Notes: generated by a model from the sequence alone, not told the origin. DNA of 64,000 nt from Plasmodium coatneyi (GCF_001680005.1 NC_033564.1:2108001-2172000); one strand, 5' to 3'. Counted from the first letter of the stretch, positions 19,901 through 30,191 are shown. Made by a program: numbers and translations.

Positions 19901-21487
19901 CCAAACGTCAACATAGGAAAAGAAAACGACATGCCTTCTGCGCGAAGGGATATTCCAGTGATGAGTCGTACGATGGAACCCAAAACGGGAGAATATACGC
20001 AAGGATATGTAAATGAACAGATGGAAATGTCCAAACTAACCCCAATGATAACCCCAACCCAGTTCAACATTGTGGGAAGCGCAAATACTGTGGAGGGACC
20101 AATCCGTATGGAAAATCCCCACCCCATTTATCCTTCCAGAAATAATGGCCAGCAAATTATGATAAGCAAAACGGTTAGCGGAGTGGTGGGGCTGAAAAAG
20201 GCCAATGAGTACATGAAGAGCGAATTAAATTATTACCTATCTGGTGGTGGTAATTTTACCGAGGGGAGTCGTCATTCCTATGAGGAAGCAAATGGAAAAG
20301 TGGTAAACTCGTCTCAACCGTTGAGCGAAACAAATAGAGTTAAGAATGGAATAATCAGCGTAGATGTGGATTCCCCCAAATGTTGTAGCATCGGTGCAGT
20401 AGACGCTATCGACTCGACATTAGGGGGAGAATCGAACACAGGTAACCGTTTAGTAAATTACAAGGGGGGGGAGTTACGTGAAAGGAATAGAGGTCATATG
20501 AGCAATGTTAGCATCTTCAGGGGAGGTCAGGGTGGTACTGGTAGTTTAGGCCTTCCTAGTGAGAACACAAATGTGGATGCTACTAATGTCCAAGTAGGTA
20601 GTGCACCCCTTAACGACCCACCTGCGAATGGTGAAGAGGGAAATTTCTCCACGTTCAATGAAGACAAAGGCAGAAGCGCATTAGGTCAACAGAATGAAAA
20701 AATAAAATTTAACAATGGGATGTATTACTATGCCAATGTTGGTGCGAGTCAGGGTGTGCAGATTTTCAACCCGGGAGATACTTCCAATCTGAGGAATAAT
20801 AACACTCTTTATGGACCCCCCAATAATGCCATCCCCATGAGCAAGCAATATTCCTACCTGTCTGACCCTACACATAGGCAATTCTTACCTCATCCTCCCA
20901 GTGTAACCCCAAACGGTAATAACTTCAACGGAATGCATTACGAAAATAAGGCGGTGAGTATGCCCAATTTAGGCAACATAAAATTTCAGGGCAATTTATT
21001 TAACGCTGGGATGGGAAACAAAATTGGTGACCCCGTTAATGTAACGAGAAGTGACATTCCCTCAGTTGTGCATGCTCAGACGGATCAGCTACCCCCTCAG
21101 CAGATCATTCACCCAAACTTTAGCAAAGCGTTGCAAATTCCCATTAACTATGCAAATATTTCAAATGGGTTAAACTACAATGCGACCAACGCACGGAGGA
21201 ATGATCTGTTAATTAATAGCCGACCTTATGGTGGGAATATTTTCTACGACGTGAACGGTAAGGCGTACATAGTTGGCACAAACGGGGCGGCCCATACCAG
21301 CTCAGTGAAAACCCTCCGTAATTACGCCCTTCCTAGTTATCACCGTCCGATTGATAATGCAAATCAGAGCAATCTCAATAGGGACCAGCTCATCGGGCAA
21401 ACCGGACATGCTAATTTGGTTACCCCTGTTGCCATGCATGGGGGGAGCGACATCGGTCTAAAGAAACCTTCCGTGGTGTTATCATAA
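13979..21487 (+). CDS. Giant disordered protein, 2,502 aa, unknown function
   Basis: One intron-free frame starting at the ATG at 13979. Most of the protein is low-complexity, rich in Ser, Asn, Lys, Arg, Gly and His, with no membrane segment or signal peptide. Two parts look more conserved. The first, residues about 105-212, contains a basic helix, NEY at 147, an Arg-rich stretch, SDF, NLKP at 178 and a short Ile-rich strand; it resembles a block in the preceding giant protein (its residues about 2310-2418). The second is the C-terminal 450 residues, less charged and richer in Asn, Pro and Tyr. A 12-bp minisatellite encodes Gly-Ser-Asn/Lys-Asp repeats near residue 538-564. I do not recognise a family. 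Same orientation as the upstream giant gene, 1.4 kb away. Function unknown; a scaffold or phosphoregulated disordered protein is possible but not shown. Confidence 0.85.
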   Translation: MPKGVSQREEQNYARQNMTRTGRRPCGDSPQECPLSLGRCKSSEDSVLIDEDRRRGSESNGSSTEERLFTPNYYRGGSKRNTINIRIKKNANGNLQHSGGGKKKEEQKSFIKSLIDKIEEMYKKGSHGEKGNSHKLPFESRPAFLLNEYINVEPTNNVTYRRRTPHKTLRRSDFVGINLKPFVRFKSHSKGDDDRANRSGDPRKRAIIKISNQSPHEIFNPRCINTNRCSSEYPKAANFYSLRNDVMGGNFPFWGGQGEKNRIGTSVGTHHWGKLTDKECNYRNMYDAPFVHLNPVQRCATYNPWCGGSAAGNVNKAGVACHVKKNHPHRRLDNSAEKREHRIRVRINRKGAGRKNEGDGDGEDGDSEGSKTESGSMIKRPHHGRSPLAKDNDHLGKHNPRNLQEKEREKKFLVNLSLPLKNPRGNNCTEGKRTTNLGGNINGDAPSHVLFTSKGKRGMNLNVKNRSNERIRLRYAGKDGEDKESAKMRSNSTSTCDTAKHNKLLSGTYSSFGGSQQSCCREPTKCHRSGLNIHCMHGSNDGSNDGSKDRSNNGSKDRSNNGSNSSTNKTKKGTEMQVHPEGTKRRSSHTWSKAPEEYHDQYERRLHNRGDHKTMGKNSSQLRAQTEQNRCIRDARGVKGQYISSYLQLEDNKKGEKTLSTEGYESGESKNERHKYEVDKKTDAVKNEGKLLLLAQHNEKLISDRGKEAPQQYCKMLTWGTSNNGGNRSYKSDRIARKKGEKSAKGNGEKSLTCSNSLEGQQKYKNLRTITIPSDSVDGTNEENPRGRQPIKGGGEKSTGEHRIASSFNMSNRIDTQDNSMEKYQMVQYYKSRDKKVCSGSSCICEDSAHNVCYNRVGKNKGSHTNANPFGHINEVLEIKDKGGRSRSVATALSNSQRNKKREEFFPDEEGRSCPWGSSSRRGVHTTAVPPKEVGSSDSERHYKNEERLYSKEEKKKSNMHSKGSSHCIEGEVNYNSGTNQKLDRYKSRRGDNSSRLHNFVEGTKSEARDCPVWEHSQVDDPEKFLWHRTEKTYAPSGEEISGRKNEAHQGVVGPLGEGSIQVRTSKTGSTSGPQKMGGRTDDGILANPDFEDHTTNYRTNSKLRHRSDFQSTSHRKKAGRRDKTEKQREHYTEGNSHSHHSSKENFENVQPSQLSCSNSLQRKSKKMKSALSGDIFAQKRVSHSRERSSSSGESHDKKGAHHGDERYDKGRSSTKWGKDSSSNFSDYHAMNNIERVLYNSRGASKEEEKVGTEGGTIGRRSRSIDRGSVVHYTHGSHPYGDTKEIAKRSLHHDSNNNMSSCKGDGSQKNGKQHLPVGTTPNNCIHMSHLSRSPMTSKKPTVINSDVHSDKSASTQGEQVNVEKSFHYGEDSQLCSDKDEAIIRKVKSKDGESNIYQIHESVCSERRGETSSEQMVAGRRLNNGGTHQSRQNTLSNEKYRTLQRSHNYHDEDEHERRSNRRMRNSLREGSKHSGNCYSEGASADQLAILDNLNYRHDDESDMNRSDHGVNLDAAKCGNSERGNSYVRRHTKVSTSSAGNISNWGNVLRENSSMDKNGFPYGSHLMLKERSSGDIFRKENSNSNNQSRFTQGTCDFSKNEHHSKHERDQHMSFISDAQKEPVSMGDEAGRSMSLGGGRASSRRGKCGKSENNSGHSIDEQIDQRGDNHWRRGSKHTHSNRKGDYEEGEEITPHSGSPRMEDKKKHHNGDANKYKEGRKQKGSHISGRSYGHSQCSQRSGSISEGNITSCSGSHAIYDKINPSTVSRSNSSLHHEEKKKRVKSSGPNLGAHHGGNRHLSKTSRDWHSGHIAQGDKHRSYDRGASKWDAERSWVGERNRHDEYVHVREDGISSDHRSAQPAANQLCGKDSKLKSIPSVHSNQEGTRERRRSHCSSASICISNCREEEVTLQRHRSNYEGTSEMERKRTVQENKNTVRNNWTGNERMSCSREKETTSCNSEKGEMRNGGFPSKTNEYQPNVNIGKENDMPSARRDIPVMSRTMEPKTGEYTQGYVNEQMEMSKLTPMITPTQFNIVGSANTVEGPIRMENPHPIYPSRNNGQQIMISKTVSGVVGLKKANEYMKSELNYYLSGGGNFTEGSRHSYEEANGKVVNSSQPLSETNRVKNGIISVDVDSPKCCSIGAVDAIDSTLGGESNTGNRLVNYKGGELRERNRGHMSNVSIFRGGQGGTGSLGLPSENTNVDATNVQVGSAPLNDPPANGEEGNFSTFNEDKGRSALGQQNEKIKFNNGMYYYANVGASQGVQIFNPGDTSNLRNNNTLYGPPNNAIPMSKQYSYLSDPTHRQFLPHPPSVTPNGNNFNGMHYENKAVSMPNLGNIKFQGNLFNAGMGNKIGDPVNVTRSDIPSVVHAQTDQLPPQQIIHPNFSKALQIPINYANISNGLNYNATNARRNDLLINSRPYGGNIFYDVNGKAYIVGTNGAAHTSSVKTLRNYALPSYHRPIDNANQSNLNRDQLIGQTGHANLVTPVAMHGGSDIGLKKPSVVLS
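15590..15670 (+). repeat. In-frame 12-bp minisatellite
   Basis: Six full units plus nine bases of a 12-bp repeat close to GGAAGCAACGAT, with alternating variants. It is in frame and encodes tetrapeptides of the type G-S-N-D, R-S-N-N and G-S-K-D. Repeat number is likely to vary between strains. Confidence 0.9.
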
Positions 21488-22283
21488 GCAAGGTTATCAT
21501 AACTATGTTGGATAGAAATTTGCAATTACCACCCGGAGAAACAGCAGAGCGGAAAAGTAACCACACATATACATGCTTAGAGATTAAATGGATCGTCACA
21601 ACCGTGCGGTGCACTTCACTCCTTTGTTGGATGACCCGTTCGTCGCGCAGAAGCAGAACGAACTCATGTAACTATTTAAAGGAACATATCTGTGGAAGGC
21701 ATCTTGGTACACTTTGTCGAATTTACTTCCTAATTTTGTTGGCCCACCAGTCGGGTTAATCCACCCTGGTGTGAAAAATTGTTCTTCATTTGGGGGGCCC
21801 AATTTACATTTCAGGGATACTGTGCCCGTTTTGTTGATTATATGCCCCCCTTTTTTTTTTGTGTGTATATTCTTTCCACCTTTGATAATTATTTCTCTTT
21901 GTTCTTATGTGGACCCCCACTGGCGCAAACCTTTTTTTTTACAGCGGCTGACGGTACACATGGTGTTGGCACCATTTGGTCATATCCACCTTTGTTACAT
22001 TCATGTGGAAAAAAAAAATTTTTTTTTTTGTAATTAACAAATATGTTTGTGTGTTCCGCACATGGGGGAGCTACCGGTTAAATTAGTTTAACGACGAAAA
22101 AAAAGGAGGCGCTGTGCCAACAAGCAAAACGTGAACACAAACAGACACTGACACATATATGTGCTTATACGTGGCCATACTTATGGGCATCCGCCCCCCA
22201 TAAAACAACAAACGGGGGGAACGACGTGGCCACCCTGAGGGGGACCGGTATTATCGTCATATCGGGAAGAAATCACTTTAGGC
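21488..22283. other. Intergenic region between convergent genes; possible small spliced gene
   Basis: About 800 bp between the end of the giant gene and the 3' end of a small minus-strand gene. A 26-codon start exon is visible on plus at 21588-21667 (begins MDRHNRAVHF), ending at a GTAACT donor; an acceptor TTTCAG lies at about 21815 and another TTACAG at about 21955. Downstream reading is hydrophobic in one phase. On minus, 21596-21802 is also open and protein-like. I cannot decide which strand is coding, so no gene is called. Confidence 0.3.
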
Positions 22284-22784
22284 TCATTTCGGCACGGGGT
22301 TGAGCCACTGTCCACCTTGGCCATAGGCCGATGCAACGACCTGCGCTACCTTCCTCTGCTTGTGGTTCATGTAAACCATATACCATGCCTTGTACCCTAG
22401 GTAGAAAATGAGTCCCATGCCGAAGGGGTTGGCCCACCACCAGTATCTGTACTGGTACCTGTATTAAAGGGGGGAAGGGGTAGAAACATGTTACACTGCT
22501 AGGCATGAGCAAACACATGGGAGTGTCCCCCAAGCACATAATGCAACAAAGTCACATATGCAAATGCGTTGTAGGTGCATTTTGTTACGTTCGTTTTTCT
22601 TTTACAATCCATTTGATACTTACACTCTTGCGACTTGCGCTATTTGGTTATTCGTAAACTGGGCAGCTCCATTATACACATCTATGAGTTGCTTGTTCTT
22701 GTAGTTGATCCACATTTTCTTCCACGTTTTGGGGTTTATGCCCCTGCCCATCATGGCGATGTAGCCCTGGATGTGGAACCCCAT
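22284..22784 (-). CDS. Small single-TM protein, two exons, 111 aa
   Basis: Exon 1 is 22784-22624 and exon 2 is 22458-22284. The intron is GTAAGT...TACAG, 165 bp, and the split Val codon keeps phase. The protein has no N-terminal signal; it starts MGFHIQGYIAMMGRG, contains a short basic helix with KTWKKMWINYKNK, then a Trp/Tyr-rich hydrophobic segment (about residues 59-80, WWWANPFGMGLIFYLGY) and a polar tail ending WLNPVPK. Size, single membrane segment and aromatic composition resemble the small lineage-specific subunits of apicomplexan mitochondrial complexes (cytochrome oxidase or ATP synthase accessory subunits). That is inference from general features; I do not recognise the exact family. 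It is convergent with the preceding giant gene. Confidence 0.75.
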
Positions 22785-23878
22785 TTTGTTGCTCGCCTCC
22801 GTTCTACTTCTTCTTTTTTTGCCGCTTCGTTAAGTGCGTTTCTGTGGATAAGCATACGACGAAGGGGTGGCGTTGCTAGAGATACCCCTTAAAAATGTAC
22901 ACTCATGTAGAGGTGTATATTTACACGTATGCCACTTGTGGTAGGGTATCATCCGCTGATTGTTCTTTGCGTAAGCTGGGTGATCAATTTGGGCGATAAA
23001 TCCTTCCCCGCGTTTTCGCTGTGGGGTACACGCTTACGTAAAATACATTTGCCTTATGGCATGCGTGGTTTTTAAAAAAAATAAAATGTGATGAAATGAA
23101 ATGTGAAGTTCGGCTTTTGCTGGTGACGCAAAATTGCGCAAAGTGCTGTGATGTACACCCTCCTGCGGGTAGATATGAAATTTTTTTTTTTTTTTTTTTT
23201 TTATGCAACACCTCACATGGCATATAAGGAGGCATGCCACTGCATTCATTTTCTGCTTGCCCTTTATTTGGCAGTAAATATATTATATCTGTGAGGACGG
23301 CGAGAGGATGTAAAATATAACAATTCCGCCAAAACAGGAGTGGTGCTTTTTCTTCCAATGGGCACCCTTTTTAAAGCCTTTTTCCGTTAGGATACTATTC
23401 TCGGGTTATCATTTTTTTAAGAGGAACACATACACAGTTTATCACCCTGGCACATGTTATCTCTTTGCCAATATGGTGAACTGCATTTTTTTTTTTTTTA
23501 TATAAAAGTGGAGTTACAGTTAATGTATTTTTTTTACAAATTTAAGTGGATCTGAGGATACGAATGCGGTTCCCCTCTTCGGTTAAAAAATGATGCTTCT
23601 ACAGATTAGGGGCGTGGAGCTGCGAATAGGCGTCCCAGCTCGAACCGCCCCATACGTAGGATGCACATTGGTGAGCAGCGTGAACGTCGCGACTTTGCGC
23701 AGGGGCGTGCTTCGACAGAGTTCGGCGGGCCAAGGAATGACGGAAAAAACGAAAGAACAAAAAAAAAACAAAAGAACGAAAAAATCATGTCAAGCGGGCT
23801 AAAGGAGGAATGGACAAATGACAAAAATGTTCCGGCGAGAACGCTTTTGCGCCACAACGACGGAGCGGCGCGTGGAGG
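22785..23878. other. Intergenic region with a GC-richer island
   Basis: About 1.1 kb upstream of the small minus-strand gene and downstream of the PH-domain gene. It has a poly(T) run near 23180-23201. A stretch at about 23545-23730 is richer in G and C than its surroundings and open on plus (from the ATG at 23590, 70 codons), but has no protein resemblance. It might be an RNA gene or an exon; I cannot support either. Confidence 0.35.
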
Positions 23879-26800
23879 TCACTCCGGCAGTTGCTCCTGC
23901 GTGCGTGTGATGGCCTCCTTCCAGAGAGTAGTGTAATTTATGTTCCGCTGAAGACAGTGGAGCTGCAATTTCAGCTGAGCCTTTTTTACAACAAATTCGG
24001 ACCGCGATTGTATGTTGGCAGACTTGTTGTACTGGTAGCATAGCACGCCAAGTCCAACAACCCACGTGGCGATCGCTTCTTCATCGTTGGAGAAAAAATC
24101 ATACGTCCTTTCTCGGGTGCGCAATGTGAAGCACTTACAGGGGTGTATTCCGTGTGCGTTATTGTAAAATTCGCTTGGTTTTATTTTTTTTTTCTCGAGT
24201 TTCTTTTTGTTGTGCTTTTCGATTAGCCAGTAGACGGGCGTGCTGTTCAGTCCGTAGTCTATGGAGGTCACGTCCTGCGGGGTGAACGGTGTGCAAAATG
24301 TGCAAGGTGTACAAGGTGAATAATTAACGGAGGAAACAACAGCGCAGCTGACGGTGTAGCAAACTGGGTAATAAACTGCTTCACCATCGATGTGCATTCG
24401 CTACACCACCACGTAACCAACCTGGATGTCGATGAGCTTCCTCCTCTTGAAGCCCGCCTTCCCCTTAACGTCCCTGGTCCAGGTGATAAAGCGGCCGTCC
24501 ATAATTTTCACGAAAACGGGTACCGGTTTGTGCGTGAAGGAGTGATATTTGCACTTGTGAAGCAACATCCCGGCGTTCATTTTTTTGAGCTCTTTAATTA
24601 TTGGTTTATCGTTTAATCTTCCTTGTGCAGTAGAAAAGAGTAGCGCTTTTTTCTTCAAATTATTTCTTTGCAAAAGGACGGACATGAGTTTATTTTTCAA
24701 CTCCCCGATGTATTTATTGGCAACTTCCACATTGTTAATATTCGTTTCGTACATTTTCAAAATTTGGTCATCGAAAATTATTTCCATTTTTTCTTTCTGT
24801 TCAGTGTATTCCTTTTCTCTTTGCTTGAAGGAACCCACAAGGGAGTTCACCAAATTGACGTCTAGCAAACCAATGACATCGTCACATAGGTTGTCATTGT
24901 CTGCTAACTTCTCCTGAATAGAGGAAGAGTTTTCCTTAAAAAAATCAGCATAATTTAAAATATTTTCCTCATTGGATTTGAAAATTTCCAGCAGTTTGTT
25001 AATTATGTCTAGCAAATTTTCTATCTTGGGAATGAAAAAATTGGTGGTGGTATCTCCACTTTTGCTCATAGTTTTGTACTTATGTTTTATGTTCTCATTT
25101 TCCTCCTGCAAAATTTTGTTTTGGTTCTGCGATTCCTCTAACTGGGTGCTCATCTCGTTTAGTTTGCACGTTAAGTCGGCATTTTCCGAGTTGGCTTTTT
25201 CGAGGGCATTTTTCAAATTCACACATTCTTCCTTTTTTTTATTTAACACAACTTCTTTATCTTCTATATCTTTTATGTACTCATAAATTTGTCCCTGTAT
25301 TTCTTCATTTTTTTTTTTTAAAAGATTCATTTCTTGTGTTAATTTTAAGCTCTCTTCACTTTTTATTTGCATAATTGCACAGAGGTTTTCAATTTTCGTC
25401 TGTTTTTCACGATAGGCATCTACATAGGAAATTCGGTGCTCATCCAGCTCCTGATACATATTAAAAAGTTTGTTATATTTGGACTCCAAGTTTTTTATAA
25501 TTAATTCGTAATGCTGAATAGTTAGGTTATCCCTTTCTTGTGCGTCCATCAGGGTGTAGGTATTATCATGTAGGTCCTTAATTTTGTCATTTAGTAACTC
25601 CTTCTTGTGTTCCAAAATGTGCACCTTTTCCTCTAACAGGGTGGATAGCTTATTACATTTCTTATATTTCAGTTTGGCCCCATTTGGTTTTCCACCGCTG
25701 GGTATGGGTATGTCTTCATTACTATTAGATTGTAGCGTCGTGGAGGAGAAATTGTCCCTCGCGTGAATTGGGGATGCACCTGGCAAGAAGGTCTGCACGC
25801 TTTCGTTGGATGATTTGCAATGCGAAGGGTTTCTCGAATGGCTGCCTCTGTTATGGTTTGCATCGTAACCGGCGTGGTTCTTTTCAAACTGCACGCCAGA
25901 CAGAAAATTAGCACCTAGCTTATGATCACTTGAATTTAAAAAATAGTTGGGGCTGCTTCTTACTTCTTTTGTTTTCACCTTCCTCGTTAATTTTATTCTC
26001 CTCTTCTGGTTAGCAGTGTTCATATTCGGAAAGGTGTTATCACCATGGGGGTTCCCTCCGCCCTTTTTATTTTGCACCTCATTGGGGACAGCTACTCCTG
26101 AGTTTTTTCCTTCTTCTCTCATTGGAATTTTAAAAAAATTTTCCTCAGTATATACAGTGGGTGAGAAATTATCGTATTCATAACTTACCCTTTTGCTAAT
26201 TTTATTGTGGGACGACTTTGGTCCAATGGAACCTTCCGAACTGTCGTCACTGATTGGTTCCTCAAATTTGTTGCTTTGATGTTTATCCCCACGGTGATTC
26301 TTGTTTGCGTACTTTGGTCCATCTGAGTATTCCTCATCTTGGCTTTCTCGTCCATAACTTGATCCGCTTCCATATGTGTCTATTCTGCTTTTCTTGTTGT
26401 TATTCTTTCCCAAGTTGGACAGCATATTTTTACGTCCCTCCCTTAGTGGGTGTTCCTCTCCCAACATGCTGTCCCTCACCAGTGCGTTGAAGTTGCTCAC
26501 GTTATCTGTACTTCCCCTTAGGGTTATTTTGTCTTTGTTCGCTCGCTGATTTGCACTCACGCTGTGGTAGTCATCATCACGATAGGATACGTTACCCTTA
26601 CCGACAGTTGTGCCATTTTCGTCATCATCAGCCTCCTGTGAGGACGCACCATCCAGGAAATTATCCAATTCTTTACCTGCATTGGCGCTCCACCTAGCTT
26701 TCTTCATTTCCCCCTTACGAACCTGGGCATCGGAACCCCCCACCTCCAGCGAGTCATCACTTGAGTACTTCCTTTCCTCATCCAACTTCTCAGAATTTAA

Positions 26801-26917
26801 AAAAGACGAGTTATTATTCTTTAACTTCTGGGACCACTGAATTAATTTCTCCCTTTCCTCCTTCAGCTTCAGCAGGGGGTCTACCTGCTCTTTCGATTTC
26901 TTCGATGGCACGCTCAT
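23879..26917 (-). CDS. Coiled-coil protein with C-terminal PLC-type PH domain
   Basis: Two exons: 26917-24422 and 24274-23879, joined in phase 0 across a 147-bp intron (GTTGGT...CGCAG), 963 residues. Residues 1-400 are charged and low complexity. About 410-690 is a long coiled coil, with heptads clear in the stretch after EKVHILEHKKELLNDKIKDL. From about 780 to 905 a pleckstrin-homology fold is readable: strands around LLHKCKYHSFTHKPVPVFVK, FITWTRD, the loop joined across the intron, CFTLRTRERTYDFF, and the closing helix with the typical Trp in EEAIATWVVGLGVL. The pattern CFTL-x-TRERTYD is close to the PH domains of phospholipase C delta. PH domains of this class bind phosphoinositides, so membrane tethering of a coiled-coil scaffold is likely. 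No catalytic PLC domain is present. It is divergent with the PIG-H gene. Confidence 0.85.
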
Positions 26918-28300
26918 CCTACTTTCTTCTTCAGCAAAATAAAGGGCTTATCTAATTGGAACTACTGAGCGTGTGTGTGGGGGGGTCCTCTATTACGCAG
27001 CGTTGTAACAATGTGGGGGAAAAAACGGGGAGGTTGGTATGGAGGGGTGGGCACACGTAAATACAAGACGAATTAAAAAGTGTTACGAAAAAAAAAAAAA
27101 AAAAAAAAGTGTTATCTCCCCTTTGGAGTGTTGCTCCCCCCAAAATGGAATTAACACACTTGTCCATTTTCCCACTCGGGGGCGCATCCCATGCACATCG
27201 CGAGGGTACATTCGCAGAGTACCAGTAGGTCTCTATTCACACACTGGCCAAGCCACTCGCCATTTAACCTTACACACAAATATGCTGCGGATGTGCAAAA
27301 CAAAAGCGTGTTAAAAATGAAAAAAATTCTCGTGTAATTTTGTCAAAGTGGGAAAGAAAAAAAGGTAAAAAAAGAGGGGGGAAACAAAATGGCAAAATAA
27401 TACACTAATAAGATGGACGAGACGGGACAAAGTCACTAAAATAGTGCAAAAAAAAACAAACAGCAAAACGATGCAACAAAAAAATACAACAAAACAATAC
27501 AACAAAACAACCCGTGCGGAAACGGTCTCTTATTACATACGTGCTATTCGTGCTAGGCATATTTTTCCTAACTCATTTTTTTTCTTCCAATTCCATTTCT
27601 CCTTGAAATGGTGTTAAGTGTGCAGTGAATTTTTTTTTTTAAAAAGAAATATTCCAAAATGGGAAATTAAAAAAAAAAAATCACCACACATGTTTAGCAC
27701 CCCGCCCCGGAATGTTCCATGAGGCCACTTTATTTTGCCAAACGAAACGGGAAAAAAAAAAAGTGCCAAAGGGTTTCACGCTCCCGAGGGCTGTGCTATT
27801 TTGTCCGTCTTGTTTAATTTACCGGGCGGGGAAACACCCACGTGACAGCACGTGTTATGCCCTTTTTGGGTACCCGTTTGGACACCCATTTTGGAACTTG
27901 CGTGGGTACCCCCTCGGATCTGCTCCATTCTGTGCACGTCGCATGGTGACCGTATTCATTCGGCGTGTGTTCGGCCTACCCACTTGCCCTTGTGCACTCC
28001 GTGGGGGAAGAAAAAGGAGCAAAGGAGGAAGTACAAAAAGGTAACAGTGGAATGCTACAAAGGGAAAAGCCGAATTGGAAGATGAAGCAGAAGGGGGCAC
28101 GCTGCAAAAACGGTATCGTCATTTAAAGCGTTCCACCCACGAAGCGAAAACAATTGCAGGAAGAGCAAGAAATGAATAAAAAAGAGAAAGAGTTTAATTT
28201 GGTGATTACAGGAGGAAGAATGCTGGGATTTTTTTTTTTTTTTTTGCATTCCCTTCCTTTTTATTCCTCGGATGACTAGCCAAAATTAAAAAAAAAAAAA
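26918..28300. promoter_or_regulatory. Divergent intergenic region (PH protein / PIG-H)
   Basis: About 1.4 kb between two outward-facing genes. It contains poly(A) near 27090-27108 and 27669-27680, and poly(T) near 28231-28245. ORFs of 60-160 codons on both strands have compositions dominated by homopolymer and cysteine/phenylalanine; none is accepted. It should carry both promoters. Confidence 0.5.
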
Positions 28301-29816
28301 ATGAAAAATGAAATAAGGAAAATTGTGTATGACTATGGCATTGAATACGTTTCAGAACGAAGGGAAAAGAAAAGGGAGGTTTTGTTGGCCATACTAACTT
28401 TGACCACGTACTACCTGTATTGTCTCTACTCGGTATGAAAGTGTGAGCACACGGGTGTGTATACAGAGGGGCCCCTGATGAGGGGACGATTCGTCTGCTC
28501 CCACGTACGTAGGCACCCGCGGCACGAAGTCTAAGAAGAAATGATAAAACATGCAAAGATGGGGTGGGAGAATTGGCAGAGGGGTGCAATTCATGGGAGA
28601 GAACCCGCAAAGGCGAAAAGATGAAAAGATGAAAAAGTGGAGAGTCGTTGGACAAGTTTTTCGTTGCATTTACGCAATTCGGCACACCCATGCATGCTCA
28701 ACCTTTTCCGGGCGTTACGCCTCTACCAGGGATTCAAGAAGGGCTACGTTTTGCTGGACGAATTTCAAATTTTCCTATTTGTTCTGTACATCTCGTTTAT
28801 CATAATATACCTGAATAATCACCACATAGGTTAACTCCTAAGAGGAAAAAATATTTTACACAATAATGGTTGCTAGAGTGGGCACATGTGTATGTCACAG
28901 CTGCCCACACGACGTACTATGGAACTTTTTAATTTTTTTTTTTTTTCACCCCTACTGCTCAACAGAAAGACTATTCCTCGTGAACAACATTGGAATACAA
29001 ATTGAGAGGAAAAGTTGGTTCCGACATCGGTTAAAATTTATTTGCATAAGTGACATAAAAAGCGTTTTTATTAACGAGGTAGGACTTTTTTTAAAAAGGA
29101 AATGTATGCAACGTGGTTTCCTCACTGTAGTTACCCCGCGTCCAGTTAAATCGTGCTTCCATTCTTTTCTATTCATATGTCTTCCCCGTTTTACCAATTT
29201 TTTTTTTTTTTTTAAAGGCCATCTACATATTCGAGATTTGCCCCTATTTGTGCATCACATTGCGGAACAATAAGCTCATCGTCCTGTTCGAGGTGGGAGA
29301 GGAGCGGAAATAGACACGGCAATTCAGCCGGCTATTCGGGTGTTTGCCTATTCTACACACCCAATGGGCTGGACGATAGGTGCACGTCCCTACAAACGTT
29401 CAATGTAGTAACAGTTTTAAGATGTGCGCTTGTCCACCTCACCCCAACTGCGATATTTCTGTTTCCCCCTTTGGCAGAACTTCAACCTAGGAATGAAGAG
29501 CCTCGTGAATATATACAGGGACGTGAAACAAGTAATCGTTCGTGGAGAGAAGGAGCAGTTTATAGGTGTCAAAGCTGTGGAAGTGAAAGAACAGGAAAAA
29601 CACGGAAGTAGGGAAGAACAAAATTGCGCAGTCCCAAATGAGGTGTGCTCAACAAATAATCCCTCCTCGAGCGAAGAGGAAAATATTTTCAAGCTCTTGA
29701 ATTTTAGTTCGTGCGAAAATTACAAAATGAATGATGAAGTTAGGGAAAAGGGAAAAATAAAAACGTACGACATATACATAAATAAAAAATTAGCACTGGA
29801 CATAATGAATAGTTGA
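28301..29816 (+). CDS. PIGH: GPI-GlcNAc transferase subunit PIG-H
   Basis: Five exons: 28301-28432, 28730-28829, 28966-29078, 29218-29292 and 29478-29816; all introns GT-AG and all phases consistent, 252 residues. PIG-H is a non-catalytic subunit of the ER complex that moves GlcNAc from UDP-GlcNAc to phosphatidylinositol, the first step of GPI-anchor synthesis. Residues about 27-44 and 54-72 form a membrane hairpin. The PIG-H domain follows (about 78-165): LFLVNNIGIQIERK, ISDIKSVFINEAIY, the strand with YLCITLRNN, LIVLFE and the closing GMKSLVNIYRDVK. The INEAIY...LIVLF core is the family signature. A disordered acidic tail of about 85 residues follows, longer than in yeast Gpi15. The exon 2 acceptor is the least certain; an in-frame AG at 28642 would add 29 residues. 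Confidence 0.85.
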
Positions 29817-30191
29817 CTGTCTTTTTTTTTTTTTTTTTTTTTTTTTTGATCTCGCTTATGTGGCGTTCATTTTCATCGATGATCATTTCTCGCCGCTGCG
29901 AGAGTGTCACTTTGTTTTTTTCTTTTTCGAAATTTACCAACTTTTCCAACTTTGCCTAACTTTTCCCAATTTTGCCAACCGTGCTTACATTTTTTCCCCC
30001 TCTTATGAGAAAAAACGCGCAATGGAAAACTGAAATGCAACTGACTTCGTGCGTCTGTGCGGTTAACACTTTCGCCTCTCGCAAGGGGATTTTTCACAGA
30101 CCTGCGAAACGGATTTACATACATGCAAGTCTACCCTCATGCTTACACCTATCTCCAAACGTGCATACCGATCGCCATACACGCCGACAAA
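29817..30191. promoter_or_regulatory. Short intergenic region between two plus-strand genes
   Basis: 375 bp with a poly(T) run near 29821-29847, then an imperfect tandem of about 10 bp (CCAACTTTT / CCAACTTTG-like units, about 29937-29988). It holds the 3' flank of PIG-H and the presumed promoter of the next gene. Confidence 0.5.

Noticed and set aside
23600..23730. Possible tRNA gene on minus (GGTTCGAGC resembles a B box)
   Set aside because: The bases around it do not form a T-stem and no matching A box or acceptor stem was found.
27712..28044. 110-codon ORF upstream of PIG-H
   Set aside because: Starts in a poly(A) region, no recognisable composition or domain, overlaps other random frames.
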